Notes: a model not told the origin generated them from the letters alone. DNA of 64,000 nt from Alicyclobacillus fastidiosus (GCF_026651875.1 NZ_CP104067.1:1426001-1490000), one strand, 5' to 3'. Shown: positions 8,912 through 17,801, counted from the first letter of the stretch. Numbers and translations: made by a program.

Positions 8912-9811
8912 ATGCGGAAGATGTCAAAGCTAAAACGAGGGGATCGCCTTTTTGCATACGCCCTGCTGATTCCAACGGTGATCTATTTAGCCTGTGTGTT
9001 CGTCTACCCAATTGTGCAATCGCTCTGCTGGAGTTTCTTGCATTACGATCTATTGGACGGCTCTCCTGTGCACTTTGTTGGTTTTGGCAACTACGCAGAG
9101 ATTTTAGCGAGTGGTCAATTTTGGTACTCTTTGTGGAATTCAATCTGGTTCACGCTATTTACTTGTTCGGTGGAATTGGTCCTCGGATTCTTTTGTGCCT
9201 TGTTATTGAATCAAACCTTTCCCGGGAGAACGTTCTTTCGGGCCTCCATTATCATTCCTTGGGCATTGTTGACGATGGTCAATGGTTTGCTTTGGGATTA
9301 CATGCTGCAACCTGGGACCAATGGCGGCGCTTTGCAAATTGTGTTGCACGCATTACATCTCTTGCCGCAAGCTAGCAACCCGGTTTGGCTGGCCACCATC
9401 ACGGGAACCGTATTTTGGGCTGGGGTCGCTGATATTTGGAAAATGACCCCGTTTATGACGTTGTTGTTATTGGCTGGTCTTCAATCACTCCCAGGAGAGT
9501 TATACGAGGCTGCCATGCTCGACGGTGCTGGTTTTTGGAAGAAAATCCGGTATGTAACCATTCCTCAAGTCATGCCGGCGGTCATTATTGCCGTCGTCCT
9601 TCGCGTGATGGGGGCCTTCCGCGTGTACGACATTTTGACGGAGTTCACAGGGAGTGATACGACGTCTGTCACGTACCTCACCTTCGATAACGCGTTTCGC
9701 TATTTCTACCTCGGCAAAGCGTCAGCGATGGCTTGGCTTAGCACGCTGTTCATTATTGGGCTGATTATTTACTACATTCGTATTTTGAAAAAGAATATGG
9801 ATGAGGCTTGA
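8912..9811 (+). CDS. Sugar ABC transporter permease, MalF type
   Basis: A 299-aa integral membrane protein with six predicted helices. The EAA loop that docks the ATPase is visible at about residues 196-220 (EAAMLDGAGFWKKIRYVTIP). A GAGGAGG ribosome site precedes ATG 8912. It forms the transmembrane pore with the product of the next gene, whose start lies 10 bp past this stop codon, so the two are probably made together. Confidence 0.92.
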   Translation: MRKMSKLKRGDRLFAYALLIPTVIYLACVFVYPIVQSLCWSFLHYDLLDGSPVHFVGFGNYAEILASGQFWYSLWNSIWFTLFTCSVELVLGFFCALLLNQTFPGRTFFRASIIIPWALLTMVNGLLWDYMLQPGTNGGALQIVLHALHLLPQASNPVWLATITGTVFWAGVADIWKMTPFMTLLLLAGLQSLPGELYEAAMLDGAGFWKKIRYVTIPQVMPAVIIAVVLRVMGAFRVYDILTEFTGSDTTSVTYLTFDNAFRYFYLGKASAMAWLSTLFIIGLIIYYIRILKKNMDEA

Positions 9812-9821
9812 GGTGAGAGCG

Positions 9822-10727
9822 ATGAAAAAAATACAAAAAACAAGCACCGATATCATTCCTACAGGTTATCTATGGACGGGATTGATTCTTCTCTTCCTGT
9901 TTTCAGTATTACCGTTTATCTACATGATCGGTTCATCGTTTTCATCGCAACTGGAGTTGAACGAAGGACACCTATTTCCTCACCATCCTACGCTCATCAA
10001 CTATGAGCAACTTTTTTCAAACTCAGGACCGTATGTCGCAGAATTGCGGGCGGCGATGGGGAATAGTTTAGAGGTTTCCATTCTGACGACGATTATTTCG
10101 CTCGTCTTCGGCTGTTTAGCGGCCTATGCGTTTGCTCGCATTCGGTTCCCATTTCGAATGACGGGTTTGTTCGCGATTCTATCGATGCAGGTGCTCCCGT
10201 CAGTCAGCATCGTCGTTCCACTCTACATGCTCTTTCGAAGCGGGTTTTCCATCCCAATTCCGTTTACGGATCTATCTTTTCAATTGACGGGACCGCTCCT
10301 CGACACGCCGTGGGCACTGATCATCGCCTACTGTTCAGGGACGATTCCATATGTCGTCTGGATGGTTACGGGGTATTTTTCAGTGGTTCCAAAAGAACTT
10401 GAGGAATCCGCGTATGTCGACGGATGTGGACGCCTTGGTACCATGTTTCGGATTATTCTGCCTCTCTCGATTCCCGGTTTGGCCGCGACATTTATTTTCA
10501 GCGTGCTGAATAACTTTGATGAGTTTATGTTTGCAAATGCGTTTACAACGACGTACAACTCGAAGACCATTCCCATTTTTATTGCCGAACTCGTAGGGAA
10601 ACACTCGCTTCCTTGGGGATTGATGACGGCGGCTGGCGTCGTTGCAACCATCCCATTCGTCGTGCTTTCCATGATTTGCTATCGGTGGATTGTAACCGGT
10701 GTAACCGCGGGTGCAGTGAAAGGTTGA
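9822..10727 (+). CDS. Sugar ABC transporter permease, MalG type
   Basis: A 301-aa membrane protein with six hydrophobic helices and the MalG-type EAA loop (EESAYVDGCGRLGTMFRIILP) near residues 196-216. I chose ATG 9822, which has GAGGTGAGAG just upstream; an earlier in-frame ATG at 9801 lies inside the previous gene. It pairs with the MalF-type subunit. The kinase gene follows after only 5 bp. Confidence 0.92.
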   Translation: MKKIQKTSTDIIPTGYLWTGLILLFLFSVLPFIYMIGSSFSSQLELNEGHLFPHHPTLINYEQLFSNSGPYVAELRAAMGNSLEVSILTTIISLVFGCLAAYAFARIRFPFRMTGLFAILSMQVLPSVSIVVPLYMLFRSGFSIPIPFTDLSFQLTGPLLDTPWALIIAYCSGTIPYVVWMVTGYFSVVPKELEESAYVDGCGRLGTMFRIILPLSIPGLAATFIFSVLNNFDEFMFANAFTTTYNSKTIPIFIAELVGKHSLPWGLMTAAGVVATIPFVVLSMICYRWIVTGVTAGAVKG

Positions 10728-10732
10728 TTTAG

Positions 10733-11716
10733 ATGAAATACGTTCTTGGATTAGATGGCGGCGGAAGTAAAACATTCGCTGTAGTCGTGAACGAACATGG
10801 AGATCTATTGGGGAAAGGGGTGGCGGGTCACGGGAATTATCAAAATTCCAACGTGCGGATAGGCGGAGCGCTCGCCAACTACAAAGCGGCGATTCTGCAG
10901 GCGCTTGGCGAGGCAAACTTGACGATTGAACAAATCGATTTTGCGCAATTCGGACTTGCTGGGGCGGATCGGGAAAAGGATTTTAGGATTTTACGCCCAG
11001 CGGTCGCTTCCCTTGGGTTTCGGAACTGGGACATCGTTTGCGACACGTATGAAGGACTTCGTACGGGGAGCCGAGACAATGTCGGCGTCGTGCTGGTATG
11101 CGGTTCGGGTACAAACGCCGCCGGGAGAAATCCGGCTGGAGAAACCAAACAGATTGGCGGGTTTGGCTACCTGTTTGGGGATACTGCCGGGGGCCATCAC
11201 TTAGCGCAAGAGGCATTTCGCGCGGCTTGCCGCGATTTTGAGCGGCGTGGTCCGAGTACCTCGCTGCGGCAAAAAATTGCGAGCTACTATGACAAGCGCG
11301 ATATGGACGAAGTACTCGATCACTATTATGACAATGAACTCTACCACACGCATTTGGACATGTGTAAATTGTTGCACGAAGCGGCAGATGAGGGCGACGA
11401 AGTCTCTGTCAGAATTCTCGAATGCATGGGACGCGAACTAGGTATCGCCGCCAACTCCGTGATTTATCATCTAGGCGGCTTTGACGACATGGATATTCCC
11501 ATCGTTTTAGTTGGGTCTGTCATTCAAAAAGGTAGAAGTAAATTCTTGTTGCAAGCATTGCACGAAGAGATTGCAAAAGAACATCAGACATTTCATTTGG
11601 TGATTCCGGAAATGGCGCCCGCATTTGGCGCTGCTTTAATTGGAATGGATCAGCTCGGTATCCATGTAAGTCAATCTATAGAGGAAAAATTTATTTCCTA
11701 TGGAGGCTACCAATGA
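10733..11716 (+). CDS. BadF/BadG/BcrA/BcrD-family sugar kinase (N-acetylglucosamine or glucosamine kinase-like)
   Basis: A 327-aa cytoplasmic protein of the ASKHA (actin-like ATPase) fold. The N-terminal phosphate-1 motif is LGLDGGGSKT (residues 5-14), the phosphate-2 region is VLVCGSGTNAAG (about 121-132), and an adenosine-type motif PAFGAALIG lies near the C-terminus. In this family, sugar-operon members phosphorylate N-acetylglucosamine, glucosamine or N-acetylmuramate, unlike the benzoyl-CoA reductase subunits that gave it its name. The gene sits between ABC permeases and a 6-phospho-glycosidase-type GH4 gene and overlaps the latter by 4 nt (ATGA). With the nagB stump at 15605, an amino-sugar role is the best guess. 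The exact substrate is unproven. Confidence 0.8.
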   Translation: MKYVLGLDGGGSKTFAVVVNEHGDLLGKGVAGHGNYQNSNVRIGGALANYKAAILQALGEANLTIEQIDFAQFGLAGADREKDFRILRPAVASLGFRNWDIVCDTYEGLRTGSRDNVGVVLVCGSGTNAAGRNPAGETKQIGGFGYLFGDTAGGHHLAQEAFRAACRDFERRGPSTSLRQKIASYYDKRDMDEVLDHYYDNELYHTHLDMCKLLHEAADEGDEVSVRILECMGRELGIAANSVIYHLGGFDDMDIPIVLVGSVIQKGRSKFLLQALHEEIAKEHQTFHLVIPEMAPAFGAALIGMDQLGIHVSQSIEEKFISYGGYQ

Positions 11717-13026
11717 TGAAAAGTGAACCATTGAAAATCGCGGTGATTGGCGGCGGTTCCTCGTATACCCCAGAGCTTGTCGAAGGGGTCATCAAGCGGT
11801 ACGAACAAATGCCTGTGAAAGACTTGTATCTGGTGGATATCGAAGAAGGGCGACACAAGCTGGAAATCACCAGTGCCCTCGCAAAGCGCATGGTCGAAAA
11901 GTCGGGGCTTCCAATCCGCATCCACGCGACGTTGGACCGTCGAGAGGCCATTGACGGTGCGGATTTTATCACGACGCAACTGCGTGTCGGACTGCTCGAT
12001 GCCCGTGCGAAGGACGAACGCATCCCACTTCAATACAATTGTATCGGTCAAGAAACCACTGGTGCCGGAGGTTTTGCGAAAGCGCTTCGCACCGTCCCGG
12101 TTTTGTTAGGCATCGCGAAAGACATTGAAGAACTGTCCCCAGACGCTTGGATGTTCAACTTTACAAACCCAGCAGGCATCAATACGGAAGCTGTTTTGAA
12201 TTACAGCAAGGTAAAATCGATCGGCCTTTGCAATTTGCCAATCGGAACTCAGATGCAAATCGCGAAGTTGGTCGACTGCAATCCGTACGACGTAAATTTA
12301 GAGTGGGTCGGGCTCAACCACTTGAACTGGTCGTCAAAAATCCTCGTGAACGGCGTGGACGTGTTGCCTGAAGTTTTGAGAAAAGCACCTTCTGCAAAAG
12401 GGCTCACGATGAAAAATATCCCGGATTTCGGCTGGGACGCTGAATTTTTAGAGTCCCAGGGCATGCTGCCGTGCAGTTACCTGCGCTATTTCTACATGAC
12501 GGACGATATGCTGGCTGAAGAGCTCGAAGCTGCGCGTACCGTCGGCACGAGAGCTCAGGTCGTCAAACAAGTGGAGGCGGAACTATTCGAGTTGTACAAA
12601 GACCCGGATTTGAGCGTCAAGCCAAAGCAGCTCGAACAGCGCGGCGGCGCTTATTATTCCGAGGCCGCGATGAATTTGATTCATTCTATTTACACAAACC
12701 GAAACGACCAACAGGTCGTCAATGTGCGCAACAACGGCCTGCTCGATTTCTTGCCAAACGACGCATCCATCGAAGCGAACTGTGTCATCAACGCGGAAGG
12801 GGCTACGCCGCTGCAAATCAAGACGCCGATCCCCGGGCACATTCGCGGTTTAATTCAGGTGGTGAAGGCCTACGAAACGGCGACTGTCGAAGCGGCCATG
12901 AGTGGCGATTACGGTTTGGCGCTGCAAGCTCTGACGCTTCATCCACTGGTCACTTCCGCGAAGGTTGCGAAGAGTATCTTGAACGACATTCTGACACAGC
13001 ACAAAGAATACCTGCCTCAATTCTAA
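11713..13026 (+). CDS. GH4 glycosidase, 6-phospho-beta-glucosidase type
   Basis: A 437-aa glycoside hydrolase family 4 enzyme. These use NAD+ and a divalent metal and cleave by oxidation at C3, elimination and re-addition. The NAD motif is VIGGGSSYTPELVEG (residues 11-25); metal ligands are Cys173 in the motif CNLP and His203 in GLNHLNW; the catalytic Tyr is in GGAYYSEAA. The CN-x-P form of the cysteine motif is characteristic of 6-phospho-beta-glucosidases. Its ATG overlaps the kinase stop (ATGATGA). A 6-phospho-specific enzyme normally works behind a PTS importer; here it follows an ABC importer and a kinase gene, suggesting phosphorylation occurs inside the cell. Confidence 0.87.
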   Translation: MMKSEPLKIAVIGGGSSYTPELVEGVIKRYEQMPVKDLYLVDIEEGRHKLEITSALAKRMVEKSGLPIRIHATLDRREAIDGADFITTQLRVGLLDARAKDERIPLQYNCIGQETTGAGGFAKALRTVPVLLGIAKDIEELSPDAWMFNFTNPAGINTEAVLNYSKVKSIGLCNLPIGTQMQIAKLVDCNPYDVNLEWVGLNHLNWSSKILVNGVDVLPEVLRKAPSAKGLTMKNIPDFGWDAEFLESQGMLPCSYLRYFYMTDDMLAEELEAARTVGTRAQVVKQVEAELFELYKDPDLSVKPKQLEQRGGAYYSEAAMNLIHSIYTNRNDQQVVNVRNNGLLDFLPNDASIEANCVINAEGATPLQIKTPIPGHIRGLIQVVKAYETATVEAAMSGDYGLALQALTLHPLVTSAKVAKSILNDILTQHKEYLPQF

Positions 13027-13030
13027 TTAG

Positions 13031-13052
13031 AAGCCCCCACGTGGGGCTTTTT
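13031..13052 (+). terminator. Intrinsic terminator after the first GH4 gene
   Basis: AAGCCCC (13031-13037) and GGGGCTT (13043-13049) form a 7-bp stem with a 5-nt loop, followed by T residues to 13052. It sits 5 nt past the GH4 stop and only 19 nt before the next start, so it probably attenuates and does not fully end transcription. Confidence 0.75.
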
Positions 13053-13070
13053 GAAAATGGAGTGATTGCT

Positions 13071-14254
13071 GTGCAACGGGTCGAAATTCGACAAGTGCGT
13101 CACCGACACGAATTAGAAGCGAGTTTTGATTTATGGGGGCTCGTGTTTTCCAACGAAAGCCGTGAGTTTTTTCAAGAACGATTAGATTTTGACACCCATT
13201 ACGCCGATGAAACGACTTGGATTGCAAAAGTGGACGGCGTGATTGCTTCCGCGATACAAATTTTTCCGTACCGTGCACGGCTCGAGAACCTGGAACTGCT
13301 CGTAGGCGGAATTGGAAGCGTTGCGACACACCCCGAATATCGAGGCAGAGGGCTTGCACAGGAGATTTACACGCTCAAATCCACTGGATGCAGGAAAGTG
13401 GGTACGATTTATCCTTGCTGTTCACTGGCATTCACGATTTTTACAAGCAGTGCGGCTGGCAGCAGGTGTTGGAGAAGCAGTATGAGGTCAACACCCAGCA
13501 GTTAAAACCGAGTGGCAATCACCTGACACAAGGTGGGCTCACTCCGGCAGGCCATGAGCTCGATGAAATTGTGCACGTTTATGATCTGTACAATCGCCAT
13601 CGGACAAATAGCATGGTTCGCTCACCGGTATACTGGCGGGACCAACTACGTTGGCGCCATGAGACGCTCAGTCGCAACTTCTATGTGGCCATCGAGGATG
13701 GAGAGATCACCGCCTATCTTCGCCTGCGTGTAAAAGATGCGATTTCCATCGACGAGGCAGTCTATAAACCTGGACATGAGGATACGATGGTTTCGTTGTT
13801 TGAAAAATTCAGCCTCGAACACCCAGGTCAAGACATCGAACTGCGCATCCCTGACGACCACGCATTGGCTCGTTTTTTTCACGAGCAGGGCGTGTCGCCA
13901 ACTTCATTCGACGGCGCGATGTGGCGTTTCTTCGACTTTGCGCGGCTGTTGAAAAAAATGGAGCCGATTCTTGCAAAGCGTTTCACAAATGGGCAGCTCG
14001 ACGATCAAGAAATGCTCCTTCGATGCGGTGATCAGGCCGTATCGCTGCTCGCCAGCGAGGGGGATGTCCGCGTGATCCCATACGACGGTTACCCGAGGTA
14101 TCATTCTTGTTTGACCTTCAGCGAAGCCGATTTTTTGACGCTCGTTACACAAGGGGCGCAGGCGCTTGAGGACGGCAAGTTAAAACGACATCCAGCGCTC
14201 GAATCCCTGTTTCCGAATCAACATTCCATCATGTGGGATTCTGATTTCTTTTAA
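13071..14254 (+). pseudogene. Eis-type GNAT acetyltransferase, disrupted by a one-base frameshift
   Basis: Two overlapping frames together encode a protein of about 394 aa. The first (from GTG 13071, GGAG 8 nt upstream) has the GNAT acetyl-CoA motif in VGGIGSVATHPEYRGRGLAQ; the second continues from about 13380 with HWMQESGYDLSLLFTGIHDFYKQCGW and ends at 14254. Length and layout fit the Eis/AAC family (tandem GNAT folds plus a SCP2-like C-terminal domain). Restoring one base at the A3 run 13377-13379 rejoins the frames as T-L-K-I-H-W-M. No other stop interrupts either part, so the lesion is recent or is a sequencing error. In this operon the enzyme may acetylate an amino sugar; Eis relatives also act on amines and aminoglycosides. 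Confidence 0.8.
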
Positions 14255-14288
14255 CCCAACTCGTCAGTGCGAATGAGGAGGATTTCGT

Positions 14289-15608
14289 GTGAAACCAGTG
14301 AAAATCGTCATCATTGGAGCAGGTAGCGTGTCGTTTGGCCCGGGGTCGCTGCGGGACGCCATTCAGATGAAAGAGCTCAAAGGAAGCGAGCTCGTCCTCG
14401 TCGATTTGAACGAAGAGTCGCTGTGCTTGGTCGAACAGTTGGCGAACAGGATGAATGAAGAAGCGGGAACCGGGATTCGTATTCGGTCTACGACCGACCG
14501 CCTTGAAGCGCTGCCCGAGGCTGACTTCGTCATTACATCGGTGGCGGTCAAGCGCGACGAGTTATGGAAAAAGGACTGGGAAATTCCTGAAAAGTATGGA
14601 ATTCGCCAGGTGCTTGGGGAAAACGGAGGGCCCGGTGGTTTGTCGCACGCGCTGCGGAATATCCCAATTATCTTAGATATCGCGAAAGATATGGAACGAT
14701 TGTGCCCAAACGCGTGGCTTATCAACTTCACCAATCCCGAAAGCAGAATTTGCATGGCCGTCCATCAGTACACGAACATCAAGACGGTCGGTCTTTGTCA
14801 CGGCGTGTTCATGGGCCGGGAACGCGTAGCTGAAATCATGGGCATCCCATCTGATGAAATCGACGTAAAAGCAGCGGGCGTCAATCATTTATTGTGGCTT
14901 ATGGATATTCGTCACAACAAATCGGGGGATGATTTGTACCCGTTGCTGCGCCAAAAGGAGGCGTCGCTGCCAAACGACGACCAAGGCGTATGGGGGCGCG
15001 ATCCGCTCAGTCGCGACATGTTTCGAAAATTTGGCTATTGGCCGTCGCCGACAGATGACCATATCGGGGAGTATCTCGCCTATGCGTGGGAAAAGACGGG
15101 TCTCCATGGCTATGATTTTGAAGCCGCAAACCGTGAACGAGAAGAGAATTGGGACAACATCAGAAAGTGGGTGTCGGGAGAAAAGGCGCTCGGCAATATG
15201 TTGACGGAACCTTCTGGCGAAATCGCGTTTACCATCATTCGAGCCACCGCAGAAAATCGAAACGAATACGTACTGGCGGTAAACATACCGAACCGTGGTT
15301 GTATTACAAACTTGCCAGACGACGCCATCGTGGAAGTTCCGGCGTTGGTAAGCGGATATGGGATACAAGGGCTGACGATGGGGGAACTGCCACAGGGCAT
15401 CGCCTCGCTGTGCCAGATGCAGGTGAACGTTCAAAAGCTGGTTGTCAAAGCAGCGGTTGAGGGTGACCGCCTGGCGGCCCTTCAAGCGTTACTCGTCGAT
15501 CCCGTCGTCGACAGTCTAGAATCGGCTGAAGCGATGTTGGATGAACTGCTCGCCGAGCATGCGGCTGTTTTACCCAATTTTCAGCGACGACTTGGGGTAC
15601 CGCAATGA
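14289..15608 (+). CDS. GH4 glycosidase, alpha-glucuronidase/galacturonidase/galactosidase-like
   Basis: A 439-aa family 4 glycoside hydrolase, NAD+- and metal-dependent. The NAD-binding start is IVIIGAGSVSFGPGSL (residues 6-21), the metal-binding motif is Cys170-His-Gly-Val, and a second metal ligand is His200 in GVNHLLW. A CH-x-x motif is seen in members acting on non-phosphorylated alpha-linked sugars; the CHG form is known mainly from alpha-glucuronidase or alpha-galacturonidase (LplD-type) proteins, so substrate remains open. GTG 14289 has GAGGAGG upstream. The stop overlaps an ATG that opens a truncated nagB frame (ATGA). Paired with a CN-x-P GH4 in the same operon, it suggests a heterogeneous glycoside or several substrates. 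Confidence 0.85.
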   Translation: MKPVKIVIIGAGSVSFGPGSLRDAIQMKELKGSELVLVDLNEESLCLVEQLANRMNEEAGTGIRIRSTTDRLEALPEADFVITSVAVKRDELWKKDWEIPEKYGIRQVLGENGGPGGLSHALRNIPIILDIAKDMERLCPNAWLINFTNPESRICMAVHQYTNIKTVGLCHGVFMGRERVAEIMGIPSDEIDVKAAGVNHLLWLMDIRHNKSGDDLYPLLRQKEASLPNDDQGVWGRDPLSRDMFRKFGYWPSPTDDHIGEYLAYAWEKTGLHGYDFEAANREREENWDNIRKWVSGEKALGNMLTEPSGEIAFTIIRATAENRNEYVLAVNIPNRGCITNLPDDAIVEVPALVSGYGIQGLTMGELPQGIASLCQMQVNVQKLVVKAAVEGDRLAALQALLVDPVVDSLESAEAMLDELLAEHAAVLPNFQRRLGVPQ

Positions 15609-15733
15609 ATGTGGTCATCACGCCTGTAGATGAGTTCCCGCTTTGCGCTGCAGAGTTCGTACAAACGGTCGTCAGTCAAAAGCAAAGTGCCAATCTACGC
15701 TCTTGCTCGACGATGAAGCAGCGTCGCAGTTGA
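15605..15733 (+). pseudogene. nagB: N-terminal stump of glucosamine-6-phosphate deaminase
   Basis: Starting at an ATG that overlaps the GH4 stop by 4 nt, the frame reads MNVVITPVDEF...AAEFVQTVVSQK and stops after 42 codons. The first about 33 residues resemble the start of NagB-type glucosamine-6-phosphate isomerase/deaminase proteins (strand, then the AAEFV helix before the missing GLATGSTP loop). The rest, including the catalytic core, is absent. The operon-style overlap implies an intact nagB once ended this operon. The assignment rests on a short match and should be treated as probable. Confidence 0.55.
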
Positions 15734-15959
15734 GTCAACGATGAGGCGGATATGGACTCACCGGAGTATTGAACGTTGTCGATGTTGTCGCTTGACTCGG
15801 CGGCGGGATGAAATCGCGTATGCAATAGGGGTTGTAGTAGATACAGTGCGATTATAGACGTTGAAAGACGAGTTGAGCGGGCTACCCCGAACGCCTTTGG
15901 GTGGGGTAGTCCGCTCCTGTAACGAAAGCGCATTGAGGGACAGCGGTGCGCTGCCTTTG
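15734..15959. other. Scar region with a long perfect hairpin
   Basis: No gene is recognisable. A strong inverted repeat is present: GAGCGGGCTACCCC at 15875-15888 and GGGGTAGTCCGCTC at 15903-15916, 14 bp with one G-T pair and a 14-nt loop. There is no T-run after it. It might be a bidirectional barrier, a mobile-element end or a short repeat relic. Confidence 0.5.
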
Positions 15960-16163
15960 TTACCAATCTTGAGCGTGTTTGCGTATATTCTCTAATTCCC
16001 TCAGTCGTCCACGCGTCTCAAGAAAATCTTTTAACGCCTCAAAGTTGAAGTCTCCGTTTTGCGGTTGAACCAGTTCTCGCAACTTGCCCAACTGAGCATT
16101 CAGGTATTCGACTCGACGTTCAAAGTACCATTCAGCCTGTTTTCTCCTCTTTCGTATGACCAT
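15960..16163 (-). CDS. Small basic coiled-coil protein, unknown
   Basis: A 67-aa frame beginning MVIRKRRKQAEWYFERRVEY and ending RKHAQDW. It is rich in charged helix-formers with leucine/isoleucine spacing that suggests one or two amphipathic helices. AAGGGGA and AAAGGG sit just upstream of the start on the minus strand. I do not recognise a family. It lies in the scar region beside the IS110 element and may be a leftover or an autonomous small gene. Confidence 0.45.
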   Translation of the reverse strand: MVIRKRRKQAEWYFERRVEYLNAQLGKLRELVQPQNGDFNFEALKDFLETRGRLRELENIRKHAQDW

Positions 16164-16199
16164 CGCCCTTTGGTCCCCTTAAGTTCAAATTACGGAACC

Positions 16200-16583
16200 C
16201 CAATTTCATATCTTCTCTCTACATGAACAGTCGGAAAATTGATGTAAATCTTGTACGTTTTGTCGATTTCGTATTCGGAGAACATGTGGGCCCGGGAACG
16301 CAAAGAGGTGAGGGTGCCGAAGCCGGCCGATTCTGTCATAAGACCCCCATGCCGCCTGGCGGCACCACAATCTATGAAAATGTAGATCCGTGATCTACTA
16401 TGTCGCTAGACAGCCACACGGAGCTCGTCGCCCCCTGGTACCACGAGTCCGTGCATAAGACGGAGTTGGCGACTTGGAGCACCACGATTTGTCGCTCCCG
16501 CTGTCGGGAAGCACGTACGGTAGAATTCCTATCGCATCGGTCGCCACGTGGCTGTACTTCTTTGGGTGAGGAGTGGCAGCATT
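16200..16583 (+). ncRNA. Candidate 5' non-coding end of the IS110 element (possible bridge RNA)
   Basis: IS110-type elements carry a structured non-coding end next to the recombinase gene, and in characterised members it encodes a bridge RNA that pairs with target and donor DNA. Here about 380 bases upstream of the recombinase lack a convincing gene and contain short hairpins (for example GCCGCCTGGCGGC near 16350). The element boundary and RNA ends were not determined, so this is a candidate from position alone. Confidence 0.3.
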
Positions 16584-17801
16584 ATGCAGGTTGTACACGA
16601 GCGATGCTGCGGACTGGATGTCCACAAGAAGAAGGTCGTTGGTTGTGTGATCACGCCGGAGATAAAGGAGATTCGGACGTTCGGAACGATGACGGATGAC
16701 CTTGAGTCCCTCATAAAGTGGATTCTCGGTCACGAATGTACGCATGTGGCGATGGAAAGTACGGGCGTCTTTTGGAAGCCGATCTTCAACCTTCTCGAAG
16801 ACAGGGATCTCGAGGCGTTGGTCGTCAATGCCCAGCACATCAAGCAGGTTCCGGGTCGAAAGACGGATGTTCGGGACGCTGAATGGATAGCGGACCTGCT
16901 GCGTCATGGCCTGCTCAAGGGGAGCTATATCCCTGACCGAAATCAGCGTGAACTTCGGGAACTGGTCCGGTACCGCAAGTCTCTCGTCCGGGAACGTGCC
17001 AATGAAGTCAACCGCCTCCAGAAAGTCCTTGAAGGAGCAAATATCAAATTGGCATCGGTGGCAAGTGATGTGGTTGGCGTATCGGGTCGAGCCATCCTCA
17101 CTGAACTCATTGGTGGCCAAATGGATGAATCACGGCTCAAGGAGATCGTGAAGGGACGCCTCCGTAACAAGACCGCAGAACTGAAACGTGCATTGCACGG
17201 TGTTGTTCGTCCGCACCAGCAGATGATGCTTGCTGTTCAGCTTCGGCACATCGATCACCTTGATGAGTTGATCGAGGAAGTGAGTGCTGAAATTGAGCAG
17301 CGGATGCGCCCTTTTGACGAAGATCTCCGGCGAATCCAGACGATACCTGGAATTGGCGAGCGGACGGCGGAACTGATACTGGCGGAGATCGGTACCGACA
17401 TGAGCAGGTTTCCAAGTGCGCAACACCTGGCGTCCTGGGCAGGAATGTGTCCAGGCAACAATGAAAGTGCGGGTAAACGACGAAGTGGCAAGACCCGCAA
17501 GGGAGATCCTTGGTTACGAGAAGCGTTAATCGAAGCCGCACGTGGCGCCGCCAGAACAAAGAATACCTATCTGTCCGCTAAGTATCACCGAATCGCTGCG
17601 CGTCGGGGATCCAAGAGAGCAGCCGTGGCAGTCGGTCACTACATGTTAATTATCATCTATCACATGCTGGTCAATCAGACAGAATACGAGGACCTTGGGC
17701 CAACGTACCACGAAGAGCGGAACCGAGAACGAGTTATCCGTCGTCACTTGCATTCTCTGGAGAAACTCGGTTTGACAGTCATAGTTCAACCGACTTCCTG
17801 A
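16584..17801 (+). CDS. IS110-family transposase (DEDD recombinase)
   Basis: A 405-aa recombinase. The N-terminal RuvC-like DEDD domain shows CCGLDVHKKK (first Asp), VAMESTG (Glu), and KTDVRDAEWIADLL (two Asp). The C-terminal Tnp domain shows QTIPGIGERTAELILAEIG followed by a Gly/Ser-rich segment NESAGKRRSGKTRKG that holds the likely catalytic serine. I chose ATG 16584 because the DEDD domain begins there; an in-frame GTG-type extension to 16548 is not conserved. The coding frame is intact and full length, so the enzyme may be active. Such elements lack classical terminal inverted repeats and target duplications. Confidence 0.93.
   Translation: MQVVHERCCGLDVHKKKVVGCVITPEIKEIRTFGTMTDDLESLIKWILGHECTHVAMESTGVFWKPIFNLLEDRDLEALVVNAQHIKQVPGRKTDVRDAEWIADLLRHGLLKGSYIPDRNQRELRELVRYRKSLVRERANEVNRLQKVLEGANIKLASVASDVVGVSGRAILTELIGGQMDESRLKEIVKGRLRNKTAELKRALHGVVRPHQQMMLAVQLRHIDHLDELIEEVSAEIEQRMRPFDEDLRRIQTIPGIGERTAELILAEIGTDMSRFPSAQHLASWAGMCPGNNESAGKRRSGKTRKGDPWLREALIEAARGAARTKNTYLSAKYHRIAARRGSKRAAVAVGHYMLIIIYHMLVNQTEYEDLGPTYHEERNRERVIRRHLHSLEKLGLTVIVQPTS

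Noticed and set aside
16398-17120. 240-aa minus-strand frame inside the IS110 transposase
   Set aside because: It is antisense to the intact recombinase and has no ribosome site or family.
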